A stretch of 64,000 nucleotides of DNA, from contig NZ_KV917375.1 of NCBI RefSeq assembly GCF_002019665.1, forward strand, positions 3,547,445 to 3,611,444, given 5' to 3'. Origin of the DNA: Sutcliffiella halmapala (GTDB taxonomy: Bacteria > Bacillota > Bacilli > Bacillales > Bacillaceae_I). Both the position numbers and the translations under genes were made by a program. Below, piece by piece: positions 1-8,052 of the stretch (position 1 is its first letter; the number at the start of each line of letters is the position of its first letter). The notes under the pieces were generated by a model. That model was given only the letters and a program-made list of their open reading frames with translations. It searched no databases and was not told where the DNA came from.

Positions 1-571
1 GCGCTTCGGTAAAACGTTGATGTATCTTTTTCCCATAAATATTCATCGCCAGCGCCATAATTGGCAATGGTAAAATCGCGGCTAGCGTTAATTTCCAACT
101 AATTAAAAATCCCATTGTCCCAAGAATCACTAGCATAAATACCGTGGAGTCAATAAGCGTTAATACACCAAATCCGGCCGTTGTCGAGATTGCCTTCAAA
201 TCATTGGTGGCACGCGCCATTAAATCTCCTGTTCGATTCTTTTCATAAAATGTAGGTGTCATCTTCAACAAATGCCCCATTAGTTTAGATCGTAAGGAAC
301 GTTCTACTAAAAAGGAACTGCCGAATAACTGATACATCCATACATATGTGATTCCATAGATAACGAATGCAAGAACAAATAAAAACACCACATATTGAGT
401 AAGTCTTTCTCCTGTAAACGCTCCAACTTGAATATCATCAATGGCCATCCCAATCATTCTTGGCGGAATAATCTCTAAAAACCCCGCAAAAATTAGCAGC
501 GCAATAGCGATAACATATCTTTTCCAATGTTCTTTAAAAAACCAAGTCAATTTTCCTAAAACTGATAGCAT
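1..571 (-). CDS. bmrC: Multidrug ABC transporter, BmrC/YheI-type subunit (partial)
   Basis: The N-terminal 190 residues of an ABC exporter half-transporter; the rest, including the nucleotide-binding domain, lies beyond the left edge. The protein opens with MLSVLGKLTWFFKEHW and continues with hydrophobic segments and the motif PTFYEKNRTGDLMARATNDL, the intracellular-loop signature of ABC exporter membrane domains. From memory of the family it resembles B. subtilis YheI (BmrC), which pairs with BmrD to export drugs. Start ATG at 571 follows a G-rich Shine-Dalgarno region (AAGGGG). The long leader upstream (611-1069) holds two short ORFs and two terminators, as expected for a gene controlled by antibiotic-induced attenuation. 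Confidence 0.85.
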   Translation of the reverse strand, partial: MLSVLGKLTWFFKEHWKRYVIAIALLIFAGFLEIIPPRMIGMAIDDIQVGAFTGERLTQYVVFLFVLAFVIYGITYVWMYQLFGSSFLVERSLRSKLMGHLLKMTPTFYEKNRTGDLMARATNDLKAISTTAGFGVLTLIDSTVFMLVILGTMGFLISWKLTLAAILPLPIMALAMNIYGKKIHQRFTEA

Positions 572-610
572 CTATACCAACCCCTTTTTATTCTGTAATT
601 TATTGAGGAA

Positions 611-673
611 CTACCCTCCATCTGAAGCCTCTTTATACATGATCAAACGAACAACAACATTTTTCTGATTCAT
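611..673 (-). CDS. Short ORF (20 aa) between attenuator and bmrC
   Basis: A 20-codon ORF, MNQKNVVVRLIMYKEASDGG. GGAGG lies 8 nt upstream of the ATG at 673; an ATG at 679 is in frame but too close to the Shine-Dalgarno. It ends 39 nt before bmrC. It shares a valine-rich tract (VVVR) with the first leader peptide (VVVV). It has no signal peptide or recognisable domain. It could be a second regulatory leader peptide or a translational coupler; function is inferred from position only. Confidence 0.5.
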   Translation of the reverse strand: MNQKNVVVRLIMYKEASDGG

Positions 674-747
674 TTTCATTTCCTCCGTTTTAAGTATTTG
701 GATTTTTACCTAAGATATCATGGAAGAATATAGAAACAAAAGAAGGC

Positions 748-783
748 AAAAAAAAGGCATACCGAACGTTAGCCGGTATGCCT
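748..783 (-). terminator. Intrinsic terminator in the bmrC leader
   Basis: A perfect 10-bp stem (755-764 with 774-783), 9-nt loop, followed on the minus strand by an unbroken T-run at 754-748. It lies between the first leader peptide and bmrC, so transcripts must read through it to reach the transporter gene. Confidence 0.85.
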
Positions 784-798
784 AGAATTTCAGAACAT

Positions 799-834
799 AA
801 AAAAGCACACGTCACGCTCTCTAAGTGACCTGTG
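799..834 (-). terminator. Attenuator hairpin with U-run, upstream of bmrC
   Basis: On the minus strand ACAGGTCAC (833-825) pairs with GTGACGTGT (815-807) with one mismatch, plus one flanking G-C pair, and is followed by six T (804-799). The left arm is also exactly complementary to GTGACCTGT inside the leader peptide (927-919). The two pairings exclude each other, which makes this a candidate terminator/antiterminator switch. Confidence 0.7.
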
Positions 835-894
835 TTATACATTCCTATTGCCTTTATAATAATCAAAAGGAGGTACAGAATCGTTTTTTACATC

Positions 895-984
895 TTACAA
901 AACGAATTCTTTATTAGGACAGGTCACGAGATTTATTAAATTGAAAAAATCTACCACTACTACATCTTTAAATAACTTAATCAT
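895..984 (-). CDS. Leader peptide (29 aa), bmrB-like position
   Basis: A 29-codon ORF starting MIKLFKDVVVVDFF and ending CPNKEFVL. A strong Shine-Dalgarno (AAGGGAGGG) lies upstream of the ATG at 984, and a TTGACA promoter element lies about 80 nt further up. Codons 20-22 (V-T-C) contain the GTGACCTGT segment that can pair with the downstream attenuator arm. In B. subtilis the bmrCD operon is preceded by a translated leader (bmrB) that controls transcription by ribosome stalling; this ORF has the same placement. Sequence similarity to BmrB was not tested. Confidence 0.7.
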   Translation of the reverse strand: MIKLFKDVVVVDFFNLINLVTCPNKEFVL

Positions 985-1040
985 CTTCGAACCCTCCCTT
1001 TCCTTTAAAATAATAGTTTCATATAATTTCCACCATACTA

Positions 1041-1069
1041 ACTTATCACTTTGGACAAGATATTGTCAA
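1041..1069 (-). promoter_or_regulatory. Promoter for the leader-bmrC transcript
   Basis: Minus-strand -35 TTGACA (1069-1064). A spacer of 17-18 nt leads to a -10-like ATAAGT/TAAGTT preceded by TG. The -35 is perfect and the -10 weak. It sits about 55 nt upstream of the leader peptide start. Confidence 0.55.
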
Positions 1070-1098
1070 TTACTAATTTTTATGAAAATTAAAGAAAA

Positions 1099-1137
1099 AA
1101 CTCCTGCCGGTGCCAGGCACCAGCAGGAGTTTTTTTC
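1099..1137. terminator. Terminator upstream of the cold-shock gene
   Basis: AACTCCTGC (1099-1107) pairs with GCAGGAGTT (1123-1131), with a GGTGCC/GGCACC inner palindrome and T-rich (plus) and A-rich (minus) flanks. It is symmetrical, so it could serve either strand. No obvious plus-strand gene ends here. Confidence 0.65.
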
Positions 1138-1183
1138 TCCTTGTCGAAGGGTGCTGGGATTCCTAGAGGAATATCATCTACTC

Positions 1184-1212
1184 TTGCTATTTTGCCAGTT
1201 TACTGTTATTCT
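1184..1212 (+). promoter_or_regulatory. Probable SigA promoter of the cold-shock gene
   Basis: TTGCTA (1184-1189), 17-nt spacer, TATTCT (1207-1212). It would give a 5' untranslated region of roughly 115 nt, as is common for csp genes whose leaders act in cold induction. Confidence 0.45.
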
Positions 1213-1332
1213 TAAGAGGAATTATTTTTGTTCGGTATGTAAGGATTCAAAGTTAAGATTTAACTTTCGCCTTGATATTGTTTGAGCAAGAATAGTAATA
1301 CATTGTGCGTAAAGCACATAGGAGGTAACAAC

Positions 1333-1533
1333 ATGTTACAAGGTACAGTAAAATGGTTTAACGCAGAAAAAGGATTCGGATTCATCGAACGCCAAGACGG
1401 AGACGACGTATTCGTTCACTTCTCAGCTATCCAAGGCGAAGGTTTCAAATCTTTAGAAGAAGGTCAAAAAGTTACATTTGAAATCGTTCAAGGTAACCGT
1501 GGCGACCAAGCAGCTAACGTAAACAAAGCATAA
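1333..1533 (+). CDS. Cold-shock protein, CspA/CspB family
   Basis: A 66-residue single cold-shock domain that binds single-stranded RNA/DNA and acts as an RNA chaperone in the cytoplasm. It has the expected RNP1 (KGFGFI, residues 13-18) and RNP2 (VFVHF, residues 26-30) motifs and the usual length. The start ATG at 1333 follows AGGAGG at the normal distance; longer in-frame extensions lack a ribosome site. It is monocistronic, with a long leader and its own terminator. Which B. subtilis paralogue (CspB/C/D) it matches cannot be decided by eye. Confidence 0.95.
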   Translation: MLQGTVKWFNAEKGFGFIERQDGDDVFVHFSAIQGEGFKSLEEGQKVTFEIVQGNRGDQAANVNKA

Positions 1534-1550
1534 TTATTTCACCTTATAAA

Positions 1551-1583
1551 AGAGACTCCCAAATTGGGAGTCTCTTTATTTTT
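1551..1583 (+). terminator. Terminator of the cold-shock gene
   Basis: AGAGACTCCC (1551-1560) pairs perfectly with GGGAGTCTCT (1566-1575) and is followed by a T-rich tract. Confidence 0.9.
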
Positions 1584-1712
1584 CCTACACTTCTCTTAAT
1601 CTCCTCCTAATAATCTACCATGACCTGTTTTCACAAATCAGACAAAAGAATGTGACAGATTCGTTAAAGAAGTATTTTATATATTACTTTAAACCCCTAA
1701 TCCATTACAATA

Positions 1713-1735
1713 AAGATGTATTTAAAATATATCTT
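1713..1735 (+). promoter_or_regulatory. NsrR-like operator upstream of hmp
   Basis: An 11-1-11 inverted repeat: AAGATGTATTT, one base, AAATATATCTT, with a single mismatch between arms. It has the geometry and AAGATG/CATCTT ends of the known NsrR nitric-oxide-sensing repressor site. It lies just upstream of the hmp Shine-Dalgarno (about 1738) and downstream of a possible -10 (TACAAT, 1706-1711), where a repressor would block initiation. Confidence 0.75.
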
Positions 1736-1751
1736 TGAAGGGGATATTTTT

Positions 1752-2987
1752 ATGTTAAGCCAAAAGACGATCAAAATAGTAAAGGCAACAGCGCCTGTTT
1801 TAGCCGAAAAAGGCCTAGAAATCACAACTCACTTTTATAAGAGATTGTTTGAAAACCACCCGGAACTTCTGAATATTTTTAATCATGCTAACCAAACAAA
1901 AGGCCGTCAACAAACAGCATTAGCAAATACTATTTATGCAGCTGCTACCTATATTGATCAGCTAGAAGTATTGCTACCCGCAGTAAAACAAATAGCACAC
2001 AAACATAGGAGCTTACAAGTAAAACCTGAACATTATCCGATTGTTGGTCAGCACTTACTACTAGCAATAAAAGAAGTGTTAGGAGAAGCAGCAACAGAGG
2101 ACATCATCGAGGCTTGGGGTGAGGCATATGGTGTTATTGCACAAGTATTCATCGATGTAGAAAAAGAAATGTACACAGAAGCAGAGAATTCCAATAATGC
2201 TTGGGAGAATTTTAAATCTTTTAAAGTCGTGAAAAAAGAAATCGAAAGCTCTGTTATCACTTCCTTTTATTTAAAACCAACAGACGGTACTAACGTGCCT
2301 GCTTTTACTCCAGGACAGTACATTACTATCCGATTATCCATACCTGGAGAACAATATTTATTAAATCGCCAATATAGTTTGTCAGATACACCTAATGGAG
2401 AATATTATCGTATTTCTGTAAAGAAAGAAGTTATTGATAATCTTCCAGAAGGAAAAGTATCCAACTACCTTCATAATCATCTAAATATCGGTGATGAACT
2501 AGAACTCACAGCACCTGCTGGGGATTTTACGCTACAAATGAAGGTGGCCGAACCAGTCTACTTAATTAGTGGTGGCGTTGGTATCACACCTATGCTAAGC
2601 ATGTTGAAAACTATTGCAATCACACAACCAAATCGCTCAACGACCTTTATTCATGCTGCGAAAAATGGAATGATGCACGCATTTAGTAAAGAAGTCACTG
2701 AATCAATCGAAAAAATAAAGGACGGAAAAACCGTTTTAGTATATGAAACTCCAACTAATGAAGATCGTGCATCTAAAAAGTTTCAATTTGAAGGATTTAT
2801 AACAGAGGAAATACTGAAAGGTCTACAAGTAGAAGCTAGTTCGTTATTTTATGTCTGTGGCCCAGTTCCTTTTATGCAAGCTGTAGTTTCCCACTTAGAA
2901 AATATAGGAGTACCTAAAGAAAAAATCCATTATGAATTTTTCGGACCTGCAATGGAGTTAAAGCAAAAAGAAACCGTAACTTTATAA
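1752..2987 (+). CDS. hmp: Flavohaemoprotein (nitric oxide dioxygenase)
   Basis: A 411-residue protein that oxidises NO to nitrate with O2 and NAD(P)H. The N-terminal globin domain (about 1-140) has the proximal haem ligand H85 and conserved Y29 and Y95, at the same numbers as in E. coli Hmp. The FAD domain (about 155-260) contains RQYSLSD, and the NAD domain contains GGVGITPMLSML and YVCGPVPFM. Start ATG at 1752 follows GAAGGGG; the frame is open further upstream but without a ribosome site. The operator at 1713-1735 suggests NsrR control, so expression should rise under nitrosative stress. Confidence 0.95.
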   Translation: MLSQKTIKIVKATAPVLAEKGLEITTHFYKRLFENHPELLNIFNHANQTKGRQQTALANTIYAAATYIDQLEVLLPAVKQIAHKHRSLQVKPEHYPIVGQHLLLAIKEVLGEAATEDIIEAWGEAYGVIAQVFIDVEKEMYTEAENSNNAWENFKSFKVVKKEIESSVITSFYLKPTDGTNVPAFTPGQYITIRLSIPGEQYLLNRQYSLSDTPNGEYYRISVKKEVIDNLPEGKVSNYLHNHLNIGDELELTAPAGDFTLQMKVAEPVYLISGGVGITPMLSMLKTIAITQPNRSTTFIHAAKNGMMHAFSKEVTESIEKIKDGKTVLVYETPTNEDRASKKFQFEGFITEEILKGLQVEASSLFYVCGPVPFMQAVVSHLENIGVPKEKIHYEFFGPAMELKQKETVTL

Positions 2988-2992
2988 TTCTT

Positions 2993-3312
2993 TTAAGAGG
3001 CTGGGACAAAAGAGTTTTAGTCTAAGAAAAACCCGAACTAATTTGAGTTTTAAGATCAAATTAGTTCGGGTTTTTTATGTGTTCAACTATACGTTTAATT
3101 TTTAGGCTACTCCAGCGGTTGATTGGAGTGCAAGACGAAGACTCCTGCTTAGAGAAGTGGCCAATGTGAGACCCCGCAGGCGAAGCCGAGGAGGCTCACG
3201 GGTCACCCGCGGAAAGCGAAGTCTTGCACGGAAATCAATAGCGGTTTTTAGAGCCGGTACTTAAATTGTTCGTCTTTTGTAAGTGTTTTTTTAGTTTTGT
3301 CCCATCCTCTTT
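2993..3312. repeat. 320-bp dispersed repeat with terminal inverted repeats, copy 1
   Basis: Its ends are inverted repeats (AGAGGCTGGGACAAAA and TTTTGTCCCATCCTCT, one mismatch). It holds a 16-bp perfect hairpin with T-run (3031-3071) and a GC-rich core with GTGAGACCCCGCAGGCGAAG and GAGGAGGCTCACGGGTCACC. A near-identical copy lies at 36626-36938 and a core relative at 54843-55032. Elements with this core are familiar in Bacillaceae intergenic DNA. No transposase is encoded, so it resembles a MITE or a structured RNA element. Confidence 0.85.
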
Positions 3313-3344
3313 AATTTTATAAATAGCATAACAACTTCATAAAC

Positions 3345-3375
3345 TGAAAAAAACCCCACTCTAAAAGAGCGGGGG
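3345..3375 (-). terminator. Terminator of the thiamine operon
   Basis: On the minus strand CCCCGCTC, a short loop, GAGTGGGG (3374-3354, with one G-T-type pair), then a run of T (3353-3345). It lies 75 nt after the thiE stop. Confidence 0.85.
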
Positions 3376-3449
3376 TAGGTACAAACATGTAATAAAGTAA
3401 ATGGTTTACTCATTATAGCACTGTTTACTAATAATAGATATGTATTTTT

Positions 3450-4109
3450 TTAAACCCTCTTACTATCGGCCATTCCATGCTGAAATCTGAATGCTCTTGC
3501 AGCTTTCATTGGCGATTCGGCATGTGTGATTGCAGAGATTACTGCAACACCATCTGCTCCAACCTCCAAGACAGATGGCGCTTTAGCTAGGGTAATGCCA
3601 CCGATTCCAACGATAGGTAAAAGAATACCAGCCTCTCGAATTTCACGAATCACACGTGGACCTTGTACCTCTTGAATGTCTACCTTCGTATTTGTAAAAA
3701 ACATTGGTCCAACTCCAATGTAATCAACACCTTGTGCAACTGCCTCTAGTGCTTCTGCCACATTATGCACGGAAACCCCAACTAGCTTCCCAGTCATACG
3801 TTCTCTTACATCAGAAATAGTGCCATCATCTTGACCGATATGTACACCATCCGCACCTAATGACAGTGCTAATTCCACATCATCATTTACGATAAATGGA
3901 ATGTTAGCCTCTTGACAGCGATTCATTAGTGCTTTACCAAGTCGTATTTTCTCTTCCCCTGTCAAAGCATGCTCACCTTTTTCACGATATTGAAAAAGAG
4001 TAATGCCTCCATCAATTGCTTCCTGTAACACTTCAACTGGATCGCGTTCTTGACAGTTCGGGCTACCCATCACTAAATATAACCGTAAATAATCTTTCAT
4101 CTTGTTCAT
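3450..4109 (-). CDS. thiE: Thiamine-phosphate synthase
   Basis: A 219-residue (beta/alpha)8 enzyme that joins HMP-diphosphate and thiazole phosphate to thiamine phosphate. Motifs are those of ThiE: FQYREKG (diphosphate contact), VNDDVELAL, GADGVHIGQDD, YIGVGPMFFTNTK and PIVGIGGI. The chosen ATG overlaps the thiD stop as ATGA, with GCAGGA just upstream; a longer in-frame start exists but would extend into thiD. It is the last gene of the operon. In B. subtilis thiE lies elsewhere, so its place at the end of this operon is a local rearrangement. Confidence 0.93.
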   Translation of the reverse strand: MNKMKDYLRLYLVMGSPNCQERDPVEVLQEAIDGGITLFQYREKGEHALTGEEKIRLGKALMNRCQEANIPFIVNDDVELALSLGADGVHIGQDDGTISDVRERMTGKLVGVSVHNVAEALEAVAQGVDYIGVGPMFFTNTKVDIQEVQGPRVIREIREAGILLPIVGIGGITLAKAPSVLEVGADGVAVISAITHAESPMKAARAFRFQHGMADSKRV

Positions 4110-4909
4110 ACAGTCATTCCTGCTTTCTTGTATGCCCAATGATTCGTTGGACCATGTCCGCTTCCAATTTTCAAATCCGCTTCAATAGCAGCATGAATAA
4201 ATTGCTTGGCAACTCTCACTGCACTCTCCACTGAATGCCCTTTTGCAAGCTGCGCGGTAATCGCAGCTGCGAAAGTACAACCGGTACCATGGGTATTTTT
4301 CGTTGGAATTCTTTTGCTAGTCAATTCTAAGAAGCTTTCTCCGTCAAATAATAAATCGACAAGTTCTTCTTCCTTACCATGTCCACCTTTAATAACTACA
4401 TAAGTTGCTCCGAGTTTATGGAGCATCCTTGCAGCCTGTTTTCGTTGATCTATCGTATCAATCGTTCTCTCTGTAAGAACTTCTGCTTCTGGAATATTTG
4501 GTGTGATAACGGTAGCTAAAGGAATTAAAGACTCCCGCAAGGAACGAATCGCCTCTTCTTGTAAAAGCTTTGCTCCTCCTTTAGCAATCATCACCGGATC
4601 CACTACTAAATTACCCCATTGATAGTTTTTCACATTTAGAGCAACCGCCTCAATCAACTCACTGCTAAATAGCATTCCTGTTTTGAGGGCATCTGGTTGT
4701 AAATCTGCTTGAATAGATGCCATTTGCTCAATAACAGCTTCTAATGGCACAGGATAAACCCCTTGAACACCCAAAGTATTTTGAGCAGTGATGGCTGTAA
4801 TGGCGGACATACCGAAGACGTCTAATTCTTGAAAGGTCTTTAAATCTGCTTGAATTCCTGCGCCACCACCACTATCTGAACCAGCAATGGTCAATGCTTT
4901 ATATACCAT
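4106..4909 (-). CDS. thiD: Hydroxymethylpyrimidine (phosphate) kinase
   Basis: A 267-residue ribokinase-fold enzyme that phosphorylates HMP and HMP phosphate to the diphosphate used by ThiE. It shows the N-terminal signature ALTIAGSDSGGGAGIQADLK with FQELDVFGMSAITA, and the C-terminal anion-hole/catalytic motif NTHGTGCTFAAAI. Length is normal. It begins 15 nt after thiF and overlaps thiE by 4 nt, consistent with tight translational coupling. Confidence 0.95.
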   Translation of the reverse strand: MVYKALTIAGSDSGGGAGIQADLKTFQELDVFGMSAITAITAQNTLGVQGVYPVPLEAVIEQMASIQADLQPDALKTGMLFSSELIEAVALNVKNYQWGNLVVDPVMIAKGGAKLLQEEAIRSLRESLIPLATVITPNIPEAEVLTERTIDTIDQRKQAARMLHKLGATYVVIKGGHGKEEELVDLLFDGESFLELTSKRIPTKNTHGTGCTFAAAITAQLAKGHSVESAVRVAKQFIHAAIEADLKIGSGHGPTNHWAYKKAGMTV

Positions 4910-4924
4910 AGTCTCCTCAGTCCC

Positions 4925-5947
4925 TTAACCAAAATATCGATAATACAATGATTTCGCAGCACTTATCTCCTTAGTTCCATGGACAAGTACTCTTCCATCC
5001 TTAAAAGCAACCAATCTATGATTCTCTACTTCAAAAGATAAGAGATACGGGTTACTTTCAAACTGAATCCCTTGAGTCTGTAACATTCTTTTTAGTTCAG
5101 GTAAGTCCCGTTCTCCATTGTGTGAAGGACGGATTTGAACAGAGTCCCGTCCACATAAGACCGCTGTTTTAGTTTGATTTTCAAAAGAAATATTAGGATA
5201 CGTCGGCGAATCCCCACAACTAGGGCAAGCAGCGTCCTTCATTTTTTGAACATCAACTGCAACATATTGATTCTTCCAAAGGTCAAACGAGACAAGTTTT
5301 TTTCGGCAATCTTTGCTATTTCCCGAAAGGATTTTCAGTGCTTCCGCAACTTGATGTGACACTACCATGCTTACAGCTGGAGCGATAATTCCCACCGTGT
5401 CACAAGTAGCTCCTCCAAGTGGTACCGTTTTAAGCAAGCACGAAAGACACGGCGTTTCGCCTGGCAAGATTGTAAAAGTAATCCCATAACTACCTACACA
5501 TGCACCATATACCCATGGAATTTCATATTTCTGAGCAATATCGTTCATAATTAAACGAATATCAAAATTATCGGTTGCATCAAGCAGCAAATCGACACTT
5601 TCTTCTTGCACAAGCTTTTCTAGACTTTCGGCTGTAACATCGTTCACCAGTGCCACAATTTCCACTTCAGAATTGATTTTCTGTAAACGTTCCTTTGCGG
5701 CCACAGCCTTTGGAAGCTTATCCTGCGCATCCTGTTCACTGTATAATTGCTGACGCTGCAAGTTACTCCATTCTACGTAATCTCTATCGATGACGGTCAA
5801 CTTTCCCACTCCAGCACGTACTAATGCTTCCGCATTTCCTGTTCCGAGAGCACCCGCTCCAATTAACAGAACATGCTTGGTGCTTATTTGTTTCTGGCCG
5901 TCTTCCCCAATTGGTGCAAATAAGGTTTGGCGCGAATAGCGTTCCAT
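4925..5947 (-). CDS. thiF: ThiF/MoeB-family adenylyltransferase for ThiS
   Basis: A 340-residue E1-like enzyme that adenylates the C-terminal Gly-Gly of ThiS so that sulfur can be added. The Rossmann ATP site LLIGAGALGTGNAEALVRAG and the following VIDRDYVEWSNLQRQ are typical, as are the two zinc-binding CxxC pairs (CLSC and CPSC). The start overlaps the thiG stop (TAATG). The C-terminal segment after CPSC (about 90 residues) carries no recognised domain but is normal for Bacillus ThiF length. Confidence 0.93.
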   Translation of the reverse strand: MERYSRQTLFAPIGEDGQKQISTKHVLLIGAGALGTGNAEALVRAGVGKLTVIDRDYVEWSNLQRQQLYSEQDAQDKLPKAVAAKERLQKINSEVEIVALVNDVTAESLEKLVQEESVDLLLDATDNFDIRLIMNDIAQKYEIPWVYGACVGSYGITFTILPGETPCLSCLLKTVPLGGATCDTVGIIAPAVSMVVSHQVAEALKILSGNSKDCRKKLVSFDLWKNQYVAVDVQKMKDAACPSCGDSPTYPNISFENQTKTAVLCGRDSVQIRPSHNGERDLPELKRMLQTQGIQFESNPYLLSFEVENHRLVAFKDGRVLVHGTKEISAAKSLYYRYFG

Positions 5948-6714
5948 TATCCCACGCTCATTCCTTCACTTGGACTACTTGCCGTTGCATAGCGTTTTTT
6001 CTCCATTCGTCCTGCTTCATACCCTAATCTACCTGCTTCAATCGCAAGTTTCATCGCGTGAGCCATTTTCACAGGATCCTTTGCCGCAGATACCGCTGTA
6101 TTTAATAAAACACCATCCGCTCCCAGTTCCATCGCTTTTGCAGCATCAGCCGGTGAACCAATTCCAGCATCAACAATGACTGGGATATTGGATTGTTCAA
6201 TGATGAAGCCTAAATTTAATTCGTTAATAATCCCTTGCCCTGATCCAATTGGTGATGCACCTGGCATAATCGCATGTGCTCCAAGCTCTTCCAGCTTTCT
6301 CGCTAATACAACATCATCCGAAGTGTAAGGCAATACAATAAAGCCTTCTTTTATCAATTCTTCCGTTGCTTTTAATGTTTCCACTGGGTCTGGTAATAAC
6401 GTTTTCCAGCAACCGATAACCTCTACTTTAATCATGTCACATAAACCTGAAGCCTTTGCAAGCTTGGCAATGCGTACCGCTTCCTCTGCTGTTTTGGCAC
6501 CTGCAGTATTAGGAAGAAGTGTGTACTTATCAAGATCAAGCTTTTCTAAAAAATTCGGCTGACTTGCTTCAAAAATATTCATGCGTCTTACAGCAAAAGT
6601 TAAAATCTCCGCATCCGAAATAGCTACAGCCTCTTTTTGAATATCGAATGTTGGGTATTTCCCTGTTCCAAGTAATAATCGAGAATTAAATTTATATGAA
6701 CCAATTGTTAACAT
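5947..6714 (-). CDS. thiG: Thiazole synthase
   Basis: A 255-residue TIM-barrel enzyme that builds the thiazole phosphate carboxylate from deoxyxylulose phosphate, dehydroglycine and ThiS thiocarboxylate. The family pattern is clear: [29 protein letters not shown], the Schiff-base lysine in [26 protein letters not shown] and [20 protein letters not shown]. Start ATG lies one base after the thiS stop. It works directly with ThiS, ThiO and TenI encoded upstream. Confidence 0.96.
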   Translation of the reverse strand: MLTIGSYKFNSRLLLGTGKYPTFDIQKEAVAISDAEILTFAVRRMNIFEASQPNFLEKLDLDKYTLLPNTAGAKTAEEAVRIAKLAKASGLCDMIKVEVIGCWKTLLPDPVETLKATEELIKEGFIVLPYTSDDVVLARKLEELGAHAIMPGASPIGSGQGIINELNLGFIIEQSNIPVIVDAGIGSPADAAKAMELGADGVLLNTAVSAAKDPVKMAHAMKLAIEAGRLGYEAGRMEKKRYATASSPSEGMSVG

Positions 6715-6715
6715 A

Positions 6716-6919
6716 TCATCCGCCTCCTACAAAATGGACTAACTCAAGTTGATCGCCTTCTGCAACAATTTCTGCTTCATGACTATCTTTTTGCAAAATC
6801 TCTTTATTTTTTTCTACGATAACTACCTTTTGATCAAGTTGAAAATGCTTTAGAAGGGCAGCAACAGTCGTTACGTCTGTTGGAACTTCTACTTGATCTC
6901 CATTTATTACTAATTTCAT
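6716..6919 (-). CDS. thiS: Sulfur carrier protein ThiS
   Basis: A 67-residue ubiquitin-fold carrier ending in GGG, whose terminal glycine becomes a thiocarboxylate and donates sulfur to ThiG. ATG at 6919 is preferred because AGAGGTG lies at the right distance; an in-frame GTG at 6928 falls inside that ribosome site and overlaps the thiO stop. Length matches B. subtilis ThiS. Confidence 0.94.
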   Translation of the reverse strand: MKLVINGDQVEVPTDVTTVAALLKHFQLDQKVVIVEKNKEILQKDSHEAEIVAEGDQLELVHFVGGG

Positions 6920-6924
6920 ATCCT

Positions 6925-8052
6925 TCACCTCTTTAAAGGTTCTTTTAATCGATTTAACGAAAATGCCGACATATAAATTGGTATCCTCAAACCATCGACC
7001 ATATCCGCAACAAGCTTACCTGTTATCGGTGCCAGCAATATTCCGTTGCGGTAATGACCTGTTGCAATTAAAACATTTTTTAATATGGGATGCCCACCTA
7101 AAAACGGAAGTTCGTCTCCAGTTTGTGGGCGGATTCCAGCCCATGAACGTTCAAAATTAGCCGTTGCGATCGCAGGCAACGCTTTTGTTGCTTCACTCAT
7201 TAACGAGGATAATCCACCAATTGTGACATGTTCAGAAAATGTGTGAGGTACCATTGTTGCTCCAACCACAAGTCGATTTCCACTTTTCGGAACAATATAG
7301 CAGGAATCTGTAAAAATAGTACTTGTAATAAGTGGCCTTTCCGTAATTACAGAAAAACATTCTCCTTTTACAGGATAGGCAGGGATAGGCAAAGCTAACT
7401 CTGCTAATAAACGTTTACTCCATGCACCTGCTGCAACAAGGAATGAAGCTCCTGAATATGTTCCCTCACTAGTTTCAACTGCAAAAACGGAATCTTTATC
7501 TCTTTGAAAAGAATATACTTCTACATATTCCTTCACTACTGCTCCTAAATTGGTAGCTGCCTTAGCAAATGCATGAGTTAATTTTTCTGGATTCACATGA
7601 CCATCCATCGGAATGTCCATTGCTCCGACTAACTCTCCACCAAGAGCAGGCTCTCTTTTAAGAACAGCTTCTTTATCGAGCCACGAGGCTTTTTCCCCTA
7701 GACGTTGTTGGAATTCTAACATTTGCTTTAAATGCTGAGCTTCCTTTTCCGTTCTAGCAATCTTCAACATACCTTTTTGAACTAATTCTATATCAATTCC
7801 AGAGAACTCTTTCAATTCTGATTGTAAACTAGGAAACATGGCCCTGCTTTCTTTTGCAATTTCAAAAAGTGGGCCTTCTTCTGTAACCTCCACTTGTGCA
7901 CCTAGCATTCCTGCTGCTGCACTTGATGCTTTAGCTGCAATCCGCTCTCTTTCAAGTAAAAGAACTTTTTTGCCACTTTTACTTAGATAATAAGCGGAAG
8001 CACATCCGTTAACTCCTCCGCCAACGATAATAACATCATAACTAGTACTCAT
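6925..8052 (-). CDS. thiO: Glycine oxidase
   Basis: A 375-residue FAD-dependent amine oxidase that converts glycine to dehydroglycine for thiazole formation. The N-terminal dinucleotide motif VIIVGGGVNGCASAYYLSK, the following ERERIAAKASSAAAGMLG, and the C-terminal FAD/substrate region GHYRNGILLAPITGKLVADM match ThiO. The start overlaps the tenI stop (ATGA). Using an oxidase rather than ThiH implies aerobic thiazole synthesis. Confidence 0.95.
   Translation of the reverse strand: MSTSYDVIIVGGGVNGCASAYYLSKSGKKVLLLERERIAAKASSAAAGMLGAQVEVTEEGPLFEIAKESRAMFPSLQSELKEFSGIDIELVQKGMLKIARTEKEAQHLKQMLEFQQRLGEKASWLDKEAVLKREPALGGELVGAMDIPMDGHVNPEKLTHAFAKAATNLGAVVKEYVEVYSFQRDKDSVFAVETSEGTYSGASFLVAAGAWSKRLLAELALPIPAYPVKGECFSVITERPLITSTIFTDSCYIVPKSGNRLVVGATMVPHTFSEHVTIGGLSSLMSEATKALPAIATANFERSWAGIRPQTGDELPFLGGHPILKNVLIATGHYRNGILLAPITGKLVADMVDGLRIPIYMSAFSLNRLKEPLKR

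Noticed and set aside
941-1285. Open frame of about 114 codons on the plus strand upstream of the cold-shock gene
   Set aside because: It runs through a terminator and the cold-shock leader, has no ribosome site, and covers the antisense of the leader peptide.
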